Positions 54,415 through 64,000 are shown, counted from the stretch's first letter. The stretch: DNA of 64,000 nt from CAVVIO01 sp963748095 (GCA_963748095.1 CAVVIO010000037.1:1-64000); one strand, 5' to 3'. The notes: a model not told the origin generated them from the letters alone. Numbers and translations are program-made.

Positions 54415-56211
54415 ATGGAAAATTTTATTGTATCAGCACGGAAATACAGACCCATAACCTTCGACTCAGTTGTGGGACAGGCATCTATAACGTCAACATT
54501 AAAAAGCGCTATCAGTACCCGGCACCTGGCGCATGCATATTTATTTTGCGGACCGAGGGGAGTGGGAAAGACAACCTGTGCCAGGATATTTGCAAAAACT
54601 ATTAATTGTATTAACCTCGACAGTTCGGCTGAAGCCTGTAACACTTGTGAATCCTGTAAATCGTTTAATGAATCACGATCATATAACATCCATGAACTGG
54701 ATGCCGCATCGAACAATTCGGTGGATGATATACGGAATCTGATCGACCAGGTGCGGATACCCCCGCAAATTGGAAAGTATAGTATATACATCATCGACGA
54801 GGTGCATATGCTGTCGCAGCAAGCGTTCAACGCGTTTTTGAAGACACTGGAGGAACCGCCCGCACATGCTATTTTTATTTTGGCTACAACAGAAAAACAT
54901 AAAATTATCCCAACCATTCTTTCCCGTTGCCAGATTTTCGATTTTAACCGGATACAAGTAGAAGATATTGTCAACTACCTCGAACAAATTTCGCAAAAGG
55001 AAAGTATCGAATACGAAACAGATGCTTTTAACATTATCGCTCAAAAAGCGGATGGAGCCATGCGCGATGCTCTTTCCATCTACGATCAGATTGTAAGTTT
55101 CTCAGATAATAAGATAACATACCAGAAAGTTATTGAGAACCTGAATATTCTGGATTACGATTATTATTTCAGGCTTACAGATGCATTTTTGCAAAATGAT
55201 ATACCGAATGTGCTGTTGTTATTCGATGAAATATTAAGTGAAGGATTTGACGGACATAATTTCATTAATAGCCTGAGCAAGCATTTTCGCGATCTGCTGG
55301 TATGTAAAGATGAAGTTACTGTTCAGTTATTGGAAGCCGGAAAAAATATCAAAGAAAAATACAGGGAACAAACAAGCCGTTGCCCGGTCGATTTTTTATA
55401 TAAAGCCATTGATTTGTGTAATACCTGTGATATAGGTTACAAATCGAGCAAAAATCAACGATTACATGTGGAATTGACACTGATCAGACTGGGAAATCTG
55501 ACTGACGAAAAAAAAAACGATGAACCACAGGTAAAATCCGAAATAAAATTATCGACTGACAATCCTGTTTCTTCCCCGGTTATAAGCAAAGCTGAAAAAA
55601 TCCAGGTTCCTGAACAAATTCAAACAACTGTTACCCATACTAATGATAAGTCCGATAATCCGGTGAAGGATTCTGTCTCTGAGGTAAAGGAAGAGGTTAA
55701 ACCGATAAAAAAAACTTATATCTCAAAAACGCCTTCTATAAGGGAAGCATTGGGGAATTTCGGCAGCACACAAAAATCAGAGGAGGTTTCGGATGATGTG
55801 TCAAGTGAAGATGTTGTGGAAGAAGATGCTGTTCAGAATACTCCGTTTACTATTGAGGATTTATTGAATACGTGGAATAAATATGTAGAAAGTATAAAGG
55901 ATGAAATGCCCCGTATGTACAGTACACTTAAAAATCAGCAACCCGGTATAACAGGCACAGGTCTTCTGGAACTTGAGATGAAAAATAATGCCCAGGCTGA
56001 GGATTTCAGAACAAAGGTAAAGCCTGCATTAATGAATTTTCTGCGAAAGGAATTACAAAATGATCTGATTGAGCTGGAAGAAAAAATTACGGAGGATAAT
56101 GGTAATGGTACGAAAAAACTTTATACGGCGGAAGAAAAATACAGACACATGAGTCAGAAAAATCCAACACTCGAACAACTGAAACAGGATTTTAATCTCG
56201 ATTTTGAATAA
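54415..56211 (+). CDS. dnaX: DNA polymerase III subunit gamma/tau
   Basis: 598 residues. The clamp-loader AAA+ domain shows LFCGPRGVGKTTCARIFAK (Walker A), a zinc module with Cys in CNTCESCKSF, YSIYIIDEVHMLSQQAF (Walker B) and LATTEKHKIIPTILSRCQIFDF. Domain III and a charged, low-complexity linker (about 370-470) follow; the last about 110 residues (ITGTGLLELEMKNNAQAEDFRT) form a tau-type C-terminal region. No A-rich slippery site of the E. coli type was noted in the usual position. Confidence 0.97.
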   Translation: MENFIVSARKYRPITFDSVVGQASITSTLKSAISTRHLAHAYLFCGPRGVGKTTCARIFAKTINCINLDSSAEACNTCESCKSFNESRSYNIHELDAASNNSVDDIRNLIDQVRIPPQIGKYSIYIIDEVHMLSQQAFNAFLKTLEEPPAHAIFILATTEKHKIIPTILSRCQIFDFNRIQVEDIVNYLEQISQKESIEYETDAFNIIAQKADGAMRDALSIYDQIVSFSDNKITYQKVIENLNILDYDYYFRLTDAFLQNDIPNVLLLFDEILSEGFDGHNFINSLSKHFRDLLVCKDEVTVQLLEAGKNIKEKYREQTSRCPVDFLYKAIDLCNTCDIGYKSSKNQRLHVELTLIRLGNLTDEKKNDEPQVKSEIKLSTDNPVSSPVISKAEKIQVPEQIQTTVTHTNDKSDNPVKDSVSEVKEEVKPIKKTYISKTPSIREALGNFGSTQKSEEVSDDVSSEDVVEEDAVQNTPFTIEDLLNTWNKYVESIKDEMPRMYSTLKNQQPGITGTGLLELEMKNNAQAEDFRTKVKPALMNFLRKELQNDLIELEEKITEDNGNGTKKLYTAEEKYRHMSQKNPTLEQLKQDFNLDFE

Positions 56212-56229
56212 CCGGCAGGGTGAGATATT

Positions 56230-56261
56230 TTTGTTCGAATAACTGTTTTTAACTATTTTTG
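56230..56261 (+). promoter_or_regulatory. Promoter of icd
   Basis: TTTG (56230-56233), 20 bases, TATTTTTG (56254-56261): an exact Bacteroidota -33/-7 pair in the spacer after dnaX. The predicted leader before the icd ATG (56414) is about 145 bases. Confidence 0.7.
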
Positions 56262-56413
56262 CGCTTCTGAATATGAAGTAGTATGGATATGTATTTAAAA
56301 TTAATACAACTTATTAAAAATAGAATACTCAACTGATACCTGGACTCTCTTCTGTAGCTGTTGAATTAATGTTTAATTATTGAATATATCAATAAACCAA
56401 TAAATTAATAAAA

Positions 56414-57640
56414 ATGAGTGGTCAGAAAATAACAATTGACAAAGGAATTTTAAATGTTCCCGAAAATCCGATAATACCCTTTATAGAAGGTGATGGTACA
56501 GGTCCCGACATCTGGAGGGCATCGGTAAAAGTTTTCGATGCTGCTGTTGAAAAAGCCTACGCCGGGAAACGGAAAATTTCATGGAAAGAAGTATATGCAG
56601 GAGAGAAATCATTTAATAAATCGGGTGAATGGCTTCCGCAGGAAACCCTTGATACCATAAGGGAATACCTGGTAGCCATTAAAGGTCCGCTTACTACGCC
56701 TGTAGGAGGTGGAATACGTTCATTAAACGTGGCGCTTCGCCAGATACTCGACCTTTATGTGTGTTTGCGGCCCGTTAAGTATTATAAAGGTGTACCTTCT
56801 CCTGTAAAAGATCCCACTACAACCGACATGGTTATTTTTCGTGAGAATTCGGAAGATATATATGCAGGGATCGAATGGATGAGTGGTACCGATGAAGTAA
56901 AAGGTCTGATAGACTACTTGCAGAAGAAATTAAATGTTACCAAAATACGTTTTCCGGAATCATCTTCCATAGGGATAAAACCTGTATCAAAACAGGGAAC
57001 GGAACGACTTGTGCGTGCTGCCATTGATTATGCCATTAAACACGATAAACCATCGGTTACTTTTGTTCATAAAGGGAATATTATGAAATTCACCGAAGGG
57101 GCTTTCCGTGACTGGGGTTATGCACTTGCAAAAAAAGAACACGGAGCCGTGGAAATTGATGGTGGGCCATGGTGTACTTTTATTAATCCGGAGACCGGGA
57201 AAGAGATCATCGTAAAAGATATGATTGCTGATGCATTTTTACAGCAGATATTAACTCGTCCGGCAGAGTATTCGGTAATAGCAACTCTTAATCTCAATGG
57301 GGATTATGTTTCCGACGCATTGGCAGCAATTGTGGGTGGTATTGGAATTGCCCCTGGTGCAAATATTAATTATGAAACGGGTCATGCTATATTTGAAGCT
57401 ACCCATGGTACGGCGCCTAAATACGCAGGGCAGGATAAAGTTAATCCCGGATCGGTTATTCTTTCCGGAGTATTGATGTTGGAATACTTGGGATGGGACG
57501 AAGCTGCCGCTTTAATTGTGAAAGGTTTACAAAATGCGATCTTAGCCAAAAGAGTTACTTACGACTTCGAACGGTTGATGGAAGGAGCAACAAAATTAAA
57601 GTGCTCGGAATTTGGTGATGAAATTATTTCAGGAATGTAA
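56414..57640 (+). CDS. icd: NADP-dependent isocitrate dehydrogenase
   Basis: TCA-cycle enzyme converting isocitrate to 2-oxoglutarate. 408 residues, close to the E. coli homodimeric type. The isocitrate-binding motif GGGIRSLNVALRQ contains the Ser that is phosphorylated in enteric bacteria. NADP specificity is indicated by HGTAPKYAGQDKVNPGS (Lys-Tyr pair) and VTYDFERLM (Tyr and Arg that contact the 2'-phosphate). FRENSEDIYAGIEW and HKGNIMKFTEGAF are also present. Own promoter and terminator. Confidence 0.97.
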   Translation: MSGQKITIDKGILNVPENPIIPFIEGDGTGPDIWRASVKVFDAAVEKAYAGKRKISWKEVYAGEKSFNKSGEWLPQETLDTIREYLVAIKGPLTTPVGGGIRSLNVALRQILDLYVCLRPVKYYKGVPSPVKDPTTTDMVIFRENSEDIYAGIEWMSGTDEVKGLIDYLQKKLNVTKIRFPESSSIGIKPVSKQGTERLVRAAIDYAIKHDKPSVTFVHKGNIMKFTEGAFRDWGYALAKKEHGAVEIDGGPWCTFINPETGKEIIVKDMIADAFLQQILTRPAEYSVIATLNLNGDYVSDALAAIVGGIGIAPGANINYETGHAIFEATHGTAPKYAGQDKVNPGSVILSGVLMLEYLGWDEAAALIVKGLQNAILAKRVTYDFERLMEGATKLKCSEFGDEIISGM

Positions 57641-57654
57641 AATTAATTCTGATC

Positions 57655-57688
57655 AAAAAAGGTTCAGTAGTTACTGAACCTTTTTTTG
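57655..57688 (+). terminator. Intrinsic terminator after icd
   Basis: GGTTCAGTA and TACTGAACC form a 9-bp stem extended by A-T pairs, with a 2-base central gap and T7 tract, 15 bases after the stop. Confidence 0.9.
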
Positions 57689-57731
57689 TGCTTTATTGTT
57701 GGTATTAAACTGAATCTAAATATCAAGTTAT

Positions 57732-58242
57732 ATGTTGAATAAAAAAATAGAAAAGATTCTGAATGAGCAGATCGAAAAAGAGGGTTATTCTTCTCATCTT
57801 GTACCTGGCAATGGCTTCATGGGCCGAAGTAAAAGGTTATTCCGGAACTGCCAGCTGGTTATATGTTCAATCCGATGAAGAACGGATACACATGTTAAAA
57901 TTAGTTGTATATGTGAATGATCGGGGAGGCCATGCCCTTATTCCTACCATCAAACAGCCTCCGGTAGATTATGGGAATGTTAAAGAATTGTTTACAGCAG
58001 TTCTGGAACACGAACATTTCATAACCGCATCAATCAATGACATTGTTGCGGAATGTATTTCCGAAAAGGATTTCACCACCCATAACTGGATACAGTGGTT
58101 TGTAAATGAGCAGATCGAGGAAGAAAAATCGGCCAAAGAAATTATCGATAAACTGGCTCTTGTTGGTGATGGACAGTTATATCAGTTCGACAGAGATATT
58201 TTATCTCTTCGGAAACCAGTCGCCGGTGGGGCTGGTGAGTAA
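57732..58242 (+). CDS. Ferritin (non-haem), frameshifted near the N-terminus
   Basis: The true start is ATG 57732: LNKKIEKILNEQIEKEGYSSHL, after which one surplus T at 57799-57800 breaks the frame; the next frame continues YLAMASWAEVKGYSG. Joined length is 169 residues, normal. Ferroxidase ligands are in place (Glu of NEQIEKE/ASWAE region, EERIHMLKL with Glu and His, LEHEHF). Stores iron in a 24-subunit shell. Initiation at 57763 would lack the first helix and is an artefact of the frameshift. Flanked by intrinsic terminators, so monocistronic. Confidence 0.9.
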
Positions 58243-58260
58243 TTAATTAAAAAGATAACA

Positions 58261-58297
58261 AAAAATCCGTTAGAAATATTTCTAACGGATTTTTTTA
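58261..58297 (+). terminator. Intrinsic terminator after ferritin
   Basis: AATCCGTTAGAAAT and ATTTCTAACGGATT form a near-perfect palindrome preceded by A-run and followed by T-run; about 20 bases after the stop. Confidence 0.88.
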
Positions 58298-58395
58298 TTC
58301 TTGTTTTAATAAGTTACCTGAAACAAGTTTCCTGTAATTCCTGGATTCTCTGACAGGATTATCTAATTATCAGTGAAATTAACAATTTGCCGGGT

Positions 58396-58890
58396 TTACC
58401 TTCTTCCGCCACCATCCCTGTCATGACTGTGATGAACGACATAACCTCCTTCATGATCATGATCAAAATGGACACCAGCACCCCAGTTATAATTCCAGTA
58501 ATTATTTGGCCACCCAAAAGCTGGTCCGCCATACCAATAACCGTCCCATCCCGGCCACCAGTAATTCAAATCTTCCAGTTGCTGGTTCTGTCGTACTGCT
58601 TCAAGATGAGTTTGTTCCATATAATTGATTACATCAGAAGAAACTCCTTCTTTTTTAAGTTCAGCTAGTTGGTCAGCTTTCAGCCGATATACCGTATGTG
58701 AATTTTGTATTTTTGAGATAATCTCTTTTGCCGGAATACTGTCTTTACTCATTTGTACAATTTCCGATACTGTTACCGGCGGAACACGATAACCCTGGTA
58801 AACTACACAGCTCTGTACCAACAAAAAACCGGCGCTAATGGCCAGTAAAAATAGTACATGTTTTATAATCTTTGAATTTTTCATTTTCAT
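58396..58890 (-). CDS. Predicted lipoprotein with aromatic/His-rich tail
   Basis: 164 residues. Signal peptide ending in the lipobox LVQSC, so an acylated Cys about residue 28. Residues 40-100 resemble a small helical domain (SEIVQMSKDSIPAKEIISKI, LKKEGVSSDVINYMEQ), seen in several exported bacterial proteins. The tail (about 110-164) is rich in Trp, Tyr, Gly, then His and Asp (NYWWPGWDGYWYGG, FDHDHEGGYVVHHSHDRD), of possible metal or surface binding. Function unknown. Adjacent to ferritin, but convergent with it. Confidence 0.75.
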   Translation of the reverse strand: MKMKNSKIIKHVLFLLAISAGFLLVQSCVVYQGYRVPPVTVSEIVQMSKDSIPAKEIISKIQNSHTVYRLKADQLAELKKEGVSSDVINYMEQTHLEAVRQNQQLEDLNYWWPGWDGYWYGGPAFGWPNNYWNYNWGAGVHFDHDHEGGYVVHHSHDRDGGGRR

Positions 58891-59265
58891 TTCCTCCTAA
58901 TTACTTAATTGTTAACATATAAAACTTCCTTTCCTGGTAAGTTAATATTTGTAATTTCCAACTTAAATAATTAACAGTTAAGTCAAATTTTTGTAATATT
59001 CTGCGCGTTAATATATGTTAATAGGAACAGGTAAAATAGGGTAGTAAAGCAGGGTAAGTGCACCGTACAATTTTCCGGGATTTTTTAAACTTATTTCCTG
59101 AAAAAATCACTTGCATTTTAATCGGTTAAAACATTACTTTGTTCTATGAACAGAATACATTTTCATGCATGACAAAAAAGCACAAATAATGCCTTTACTG
59201 TCACGAATCGTAATATTTGCATTATTTTTGCTGAATAATACAGCGAATTTATAAAAATCAGGTAA
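58891..59265. other. Intergenic region with the secA promoter
   Basis: About 375 bases between divergent genes. A TATTTTTG element (59223-59230) fits TAnnTTTG 36 bases before the secA ATG. Nothing else was recognised. Confidence 0.45.
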
Positions 59266-62200
59266 ATGAATATATTAACAAAAGTACTAGGCATATTTTT
59301 CGGAAATAAATCGGACAGGGATATACGGGAAGCTATGCCCATTGTGGAAAAGGTCAGGGCGGAATACAAACATATTCAAACTCTTACAAATGATCAGATG
59401 CGGGCAAAGACCCAGGAATTAAAAAATCATATACAGGAGTACATAAAAACTGAACAGGATGAAATAGCTAAATTGAAAGTTGAAGCTGAAAATGACAACC
59501 TGGAAGTTTCAGAAGTTGAAAAAATATATGAGAAAATTGATAAGATTGAAAAAGACATCGACGATAAACTGGAAGTTGTACTGAATGAAGTATTACCGGT
59601 GGCTTTTGCGCTTATGAAAGAGACGGCACGCCGGTTCAATGATAATGAGTACCTCGAAGCCACAGCTACTGATTTCGATCGCGATCTTGCTGTTGTGCGG
59701 GATAATGTTGAAATTCATGGAGATAAAGTGCGACATCTTAATCACTGGATGGCTGGAGGTAATGAAATCACCTGGGATATGGTGCATTACGATGTACAGC
59801 TGATCGGTGGTGTTGTTTTGCATGAAGGTAAAATCGCCGAGATGGCTACCGGTGAAGGTAAAACACTTGTCGCCACATTGCCCGTTTTTCTGAATGCGCT
59901 TACCGGCAGGGGGGTGCACATTGTAACGGTGAATGATTATCTGGCGAAACGTGACTCCGAATGGATGGGCCCTTTGTATGAATTTCACGGATTATCTGTA
60001 GACTGTATCGACAAACATCAGCCTAATTCCGATGCACGACGTAAAGCTTATAATGCCGATATTACATTTGGTACAAACAACGAATTTGGTTTTGATTACC
60101 TGAGGGATAACATGGCCATTAGTCCGCAGGATCTGGTGCAACGTAGACATAACTATGCAATCGTCGACGAGGTCGATTCCGTATTGATCGATGATGCCCG
60201 TACACCACTTATAATTTCAGGCCCTGTACCAAAAGGTGAAAATCAGGAATTTGATGAGTTAAAGCCCAAAGTGGAAACACTTGTCAATGCACAGAGGAAA
60301 CTGGTAACCGAAATTCTAGCCGAATCGAAAAAATTGATTAGTGATGGTAAAAGTGAAGATGGCGGGTTTAAACTTTTACAGGCTTATAAGGGGTTACCCA
60401 AGAATAAACCATTGATAAAATTTCTGAGTGAAGAGGGAAACAAAGCCCCGATGATGAAAACGGAGAATTTCTATATGCAGGAAAACAACAAAAATATGCA
60501 TAAGGTAACCGACGCACTTTATTTTATCATTGATGAAAAACAAAATTCAGTTGAACTCACTGATAAAGGAATTGATTTGATTTCTCCATCTTGATGATCC
60601 CGAATTTTTTATTTTGCCTGATATCGGACAGTGAAATTGCTGAACTGGAAAAATCAGGGATGGATGAGAAGATATGTTGAGAAAAAAGAGAACTTTTACA
60701 GGATTATTCAGTAAAATCGGAACGTGTACATACTATTAACCAGTTGTTAAAAGCATATACCATGTTTGAACGCGATGTGGAATATGTGGTTATTGATAAT
60801 AAAGTAAAAATTGTTGATGAACAAACTGGCCGTATCATGGAGGGCCGGCGTTATTCCGATGGATTACATCAGGCAATTGAGGCAAAGGAACAAGTAAAAG
60901 TGGAAGCTGCTACACAAACTTATGCCACCATTACCCTACAGAATTATTTCAGGATGTACCACAAACTGGCAGGTATGACCGGTACTGCTGAAACGGAAGC
61001 AGGAGAATTATGGGATATTTATAAACTGGAAGTGGTTGTAATTCCTACCAACAAACCGATTGTCCGCGATGACAGGGAAGATCTGGTATACAAAACCAAA
61101 AGGGAAAAATACAATGCCGTTATTGATGAAATTGTTCAACTGAATGAAATAGGACGTCCGGTGCTGGTAGGTACAACTTCGGTAGAAATATCCGAATTGC
61201 TTAGCCGGATGTTAAATATGAAAGGGATAAAACACAATGTACTAAATGCCAAATTGCATCAGCGTGAAGCTGAAATTGTTGCCGAAGCCGGTAAAAAAGG
61301 TACGGTAACCATAGCTACCAACATGGCTGGTCGTGGTACCGATATTAAACTTACACCTGAGGTCAGGCAGGCTGGCGGACTGGCAATTATTGGTACGGAA
61401 CGGCATGAATCACGACGTGTTGACCGTCAGTTACGAGGCCGTGCAGGAAGTCAGGGAGATCCGGGATCTTCCCAGTTTTATGTTTCTCTTGAAGACGACC
61501 TGATGCGTCTGTTCGGTTCGGATAGAATAGCTTCGATTATGGACCGGATGGGATTAAAAGAAGGAGAGGTGATTCAGCATTCCATGATTACCAAATCCAT
61601 TGAACGGGCGCAGAGGAAAGTAGAAGAAAACAACTTCGGCATTAGAAAGCGTTTGCTGGAATACGATGATGTAATGAATTCACAGCGTGAAGTTGTTTAT
61701 ACTAAACGCCGGCATGCATTGTTTGGTGAACGTATTCAGCTTGACATTGCCAACATGATGTATGATATTAGTGAAAGCCTTGTCAGCCAGTTTCATGGCA
61801 ATGCAGAATTTCCTGATTTCAGTTTTGAGGTTATCCGCACATTATCGGTCAATGCTCCTGTAAGCGAGGATGAATACCTGAAATTAAACGCTGAGGAGAT
61901 TGGTGAAAAGCTTTACGATTCCATCCGTAAATCTTATAAACGTAAACAGGAAATGATACGTCACCAGGCCCTCCCGGTAATTAAAGAAGTATTTGAAAAA
62001 CAATCAAAAGTTTATGAGAATATTGTCGTTCCGATCACTGATGGAATAAAAGTCTATCAGGTACTTGCCAATCTCGAAAAGTCATACAATACGGAATGTG
62101 AAGAACTTGTAAGATCATATGAAAAAACCATTCTTCTGGCTTCTATAGATGAATCCTGGAAAGAAAACCTGCGTGAACTGGATGAATTGAAACAATCTGT

Positions 62201-62591
62201 CCAGAATGCTACTTATGAACAAAAGGATCCGTTGCTCATTTATAAATTCGAATCGTTTGAATTATTCCAGAATATGGTAGACCGTATTAATAAGGAAGTA
62301 ATTGGAGTGTTAATGAAGGGACAGATACCTATTCAGGATCCGAGTGAAGTGCAGCGTGGTCAGGCACCAAGACGAATGGATATGAGCCGGCTTGAAACCA
62401 GTAAAAGTGAATATGGTTCATCCTTTAGTGGAGGAGGTGATGGAGGTGGAGACGGTCAGCAACGACAACAGCAGCGTGTACAACCAGTGAGGGTTGAAAA
62501 AAAGGTAGGGCGTAATGACCCATGTCCCTGCGGAAGCGGTAAAAAATACAAAAACTGTCACGGAAGGCCAGGCGTGGAAGCTGCAGTATAA
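59266..62591 (+). CDS. secA: Preprotein translocase ATPase SecA, interrupted by several frameshifts
   Basis: Motor of Sec export. The first frame (59266-60594) carries NBD1 with MATGEGKTLVATLP (Walker A), VDEVDSVLIDDARTPLIISGP, and the Bacteroidota insertion. The second (60744-62591) carries KERVHTINQLLKAYTMFERD-type sequence onward, MAGRGTDIKL, GRAGSQGDPG and the C-terminal zinc motif CPCGSGKKYKNCHG. Between them, 60590-60690, at least two +1 shifts (near 60585 and 60635; LDDPEFFILPDIG and SEIAELEKSGMDEK are recoverable) and an in-frame TGA (60678-60680) occur. Joined length about 1107 residues is normal. Sequence errors are far more likely than a broken essential gene. Confidence 0.9.
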
Positions 62592-62720
62592 AAATTAAAA
62601 TCGGTCTGGCGGTTTCTACTTTCAGATCGATTTTAAATTGCAAACTATCTAAAACGATCTTACTGCTTTGTAAGAATTTAAGAAATCAATAGAATTTGAT
62701 AATTGGAAAAATGAAATCGG

Positions 62721-63581
62721 TCACACTGATTTTGTCAGTTCTTCACTCAGTCTCCATAATTTTTCTCCCACTTCCGGTGTATAGTCAGGGGGCTTAAATT
62801 TAACAGGATTTCTGAATGCAAAGAATTTTCCGTTAATTGTTTCTACCTCAGGTGAGGTGGCGAGATAAACACTTGTTTTGCTTTTCTTACTCAGGAAAAG
62901 TTGACCTAAAGAAGCGGCCCATCGAAGTGGAATGGGCAAATTATTTCCAAGGTTTGACTTTACATATCCCGGATGGAAAACATTTGCAGTTACTCCTGAA
63001 CCATTGAGGTGTTTTGCCAGTTCAAACGTAAAAATTGCTCGGGCAAAAGCGCTCTGAAGCGCTGCCTTGATCCAGTTGTAATGTTTTTCGTACTGTATGT
63101 CGTCAAAATTGATTTTAACATTTTTCAACGTACCCGGACTTCCGGCGATATTGATTATTCTTGAAGGAGAACTTTTTTTCAGAATGTCCAGAAGCAGGTT
63201 AGTCAGCAAAAAATGACTGAGGTAATTTACAGCCAGATTCTTTTCTATTCCATCTTGTGTGATCTGCCGTGAAGGTGAAATAATACCAGCTATATTGCAT
63301 AATGCATCCAGACGACTATATTTCGATTTAAATTCCTTCACCATTTCATGAATGGAATCCAGGCGGTCAAAATCGGCTAAGAACAGATCTATTTTTGAAT
63401 TTCCGCTTTTACGAATAATCTCCTGTCTTACTGATTCTCCCTTGTTTTTATTGCGGCAAACCATTAGAACGGTAGCTCCTGTAAGGGCAAGACCCAAAGC
63501 TGTGGCTTTACCAACGCCAGAATTGGCACCGGTTACCATGAAAACTTTTTCGTCAACTTTTGAATTATTCTTTTTAGTCAC
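62721..63581 (-). CDS. SDR family protein with degenerate active site
   Basis: 286 residues with a Rossmann fold like retinol dehydrogenases: VTGANSGVGKATALGLALTG (NAD(P)-binding, residues 16-35) and FFAFRNPVKF near the end. Aligned to relatives with AYxxSK, this protein has AALQSA at residues 173-178, so catalytic Tyr and Lys are both Ala (174, 178); the NNAG motif is CNIAG and the Ser region is IINIAGSPG. The cofactor site looks intact but the reductase chemistry is doubtful. It ends 48 bases after the dapA-like stop on the same strand. Confidence 0.85.
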   Translation of the reverse strand: MTKKNNSKVDEKVFMVTGANSGVGKATALGLALTGATVLMVCRNKNKGESVRQEIIRKSGNSKIDLFLADFDRLDSIHEMVKEFKSKYSRLDALCNIAGIISPSRQITQDGIEKNLAVNYLSHFLLTNLLLDILKKSSPSRIINIAGSPGTLKNVKINFDDIQYEKHYNWIKAALQSAFARAIFTFELAKHLNGSGVTANVFHPGYVKSNLGNNLPIPLRWAASLGQLFLSKKSKTSVYLATSPEVETINGKFFAFRNPVKFKPPDYTPEVGEKLWRLSEELTKSV

Positions 63582-63629
63582 ACTGATTTATTTGAATCGG
63601 GTTTATAAACAACCTTTTAGAGCTATGGA

Positions 63630-64000
63630 TTATTGGATGGCTTTTGCCAGTCCCTCCAGTTTTTTATAAAGTTTTTCACTTACCGGCATCAGCGGAAGCC
63701 TTACACTGTTATCACAAATATTCATCATTTTCAATACGGCTTTTATTCCCGGAGGGTTGCCTTCTTCAAACAATGCCTGTATCATTTCGAATAACTGATA
63801 GTGCAGTTCTGCAGCTTTCTTAAAATCTCCCTTTAATGCAAAATCGACCATAGCTGAAAACTGTGCCGGATATGCATTGGCAACCACTGAAATAACGCCG
63901 GCACCACCTATAGATATCAGAGGTAAAGTAATGGCATCGTCACCCGAGATTACATCAAAATCTTTCGGTTTGTTTTGTATAATTTGCATAAGTTGGTTGA
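63630..64000 (-). CDS. dapA: 4-hydroxy-tetrahydrodipicolinate synthase, C-terminal part (cut by window end)
   Basis: The frame stays open to base 64000, so the N-terminal two-thirds, including the Schiff-base Lys, lies outside. Present are DFDVISGDDAITLPLISIGGAGVISVVANAYP, of which SGDD and GGAGVISV are typical of DapA, and a C-terminal helix bundle with EGNPPGIKAVLKMM. It makes the first committed precursor of lysine and diaminopimelate. The SDR gene downstream may be co-transcribed (48-base gap). Confidence 0.9.
   Translation of the reverse strand, partial: NQLMQIIQNKPKDFDVISGDDAITLPLISIGGAGVISVVANAYPAQFSAMVDFALKGDFKKAAELHYQLFEMIQALFEEGNPPGIKAVLKMMNICDNSVRLPLMPVSEKLYKKLEGLAKAIQ

Noticed and set aside
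54411..54974. 187-residue frame antisense to dnaX
   Set aside because: Mirrors the conserved AAA+ domain of dnaX; low-complexity Cys/Ser content and no homology signal.
1..64000. tRNA, rRNA or CRISPR arrays
   Set aside because: Scanning for TTCGAATCC-like T-arms, rRNA-type sequence and regularly spaced direct repeats gave nothing convincing.

Overview
The window looks like about 64 kb of a Bacteroidota chromosome, probably class Bacteroidia. I infer this from families typical of the phylum (DUF4293, DUF4301, DUF3857-transglutaminase proteins, a phylum-type LptD, long-form HisG, an HisB without zinc-loop cysteines, a TonB-dependent receptor with an N-terminal carboxypeptidase-like domain). 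Several promoters also carry the phylum's TAnnTTTG element with an upstream TTTG/TTG about 19-22 bases away. Genus cannot be fixed from the sequence. No rRNA, tRNA, CRISPR array, prophage or plasmid gene was seen.

Layout. 1-1.3 kb: 3' part of a YihY/BrkB membrane protein. 1.4-9.5 kb: a complete histidine operon (his leader peptide and attenuator, hisG, hisD, hisC, hisB, purU, hisH, hisA, hisF, hisIE). 9.5-13.7 kb: a response regulator-PAS-adenylate cyclase protein, ornithine aminotransferase and a nitroreductase. 13.7-21.7 kb: a TonB-dependent receptor and partner, YjbQ, a DUF4301 protein, a small exported protein, a methyltransferase and a glycosyltransferase. 21.7-24.7 kb: accessory stretch with palindromic repeats, a MITE-like element and a decayed DUF559 nuclease gene. 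24.6-30.6 kb: two tandem DUF3857/transglutaminase proteins and a double ABC ATPase. 30.6-32 kb: a divergent GroES and about 0.7 kb of REP-like hairpins around a dead RAYT-type transposase. 32-41.9 kb: rplS, a C69 dipeptidase, a candidate small RNA, anmK, an M23 peptidase, a zap pair, 6S RNA, rny, a SirB1-like protein and a nucleoside phosphorylase. 42-49.8 kb: DUF4293, pyrI-pyrB, a YigZ protein, an EamA transporter, dnaA, an MCE protein and a cell-wall amidase. 49.8-64 kb: lptD, ridA, rpsF-rpsR-rplI, dnaX, icd, ferritin, a lipoprotein, secA, a degenerate SDR and the C-terminal part of dapA.

How genes work together. The his operon encodes the whole pathway from PRPP and ATP to histidine, with a histidine-rich leader peptide followed by an intrinsic terminator, so attenuation is the expected control. 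purU sits between hisB and hisH; HisH/HisF release AICAR, whose return to the purine pool consumes 10-formyl-THF, the PurU substrate. Envelope functions recur: lptD, an MCE protein, amidase, M23 peptidase, AnmK and secA.

Caution on quality. At least nine otherwise well-conserved genes, including secA, lptD and hisD, carry single-base frameshifts, nearly all +1 and one in a T8 run. I read most of these as sequence errors and give full spans across the breaks.
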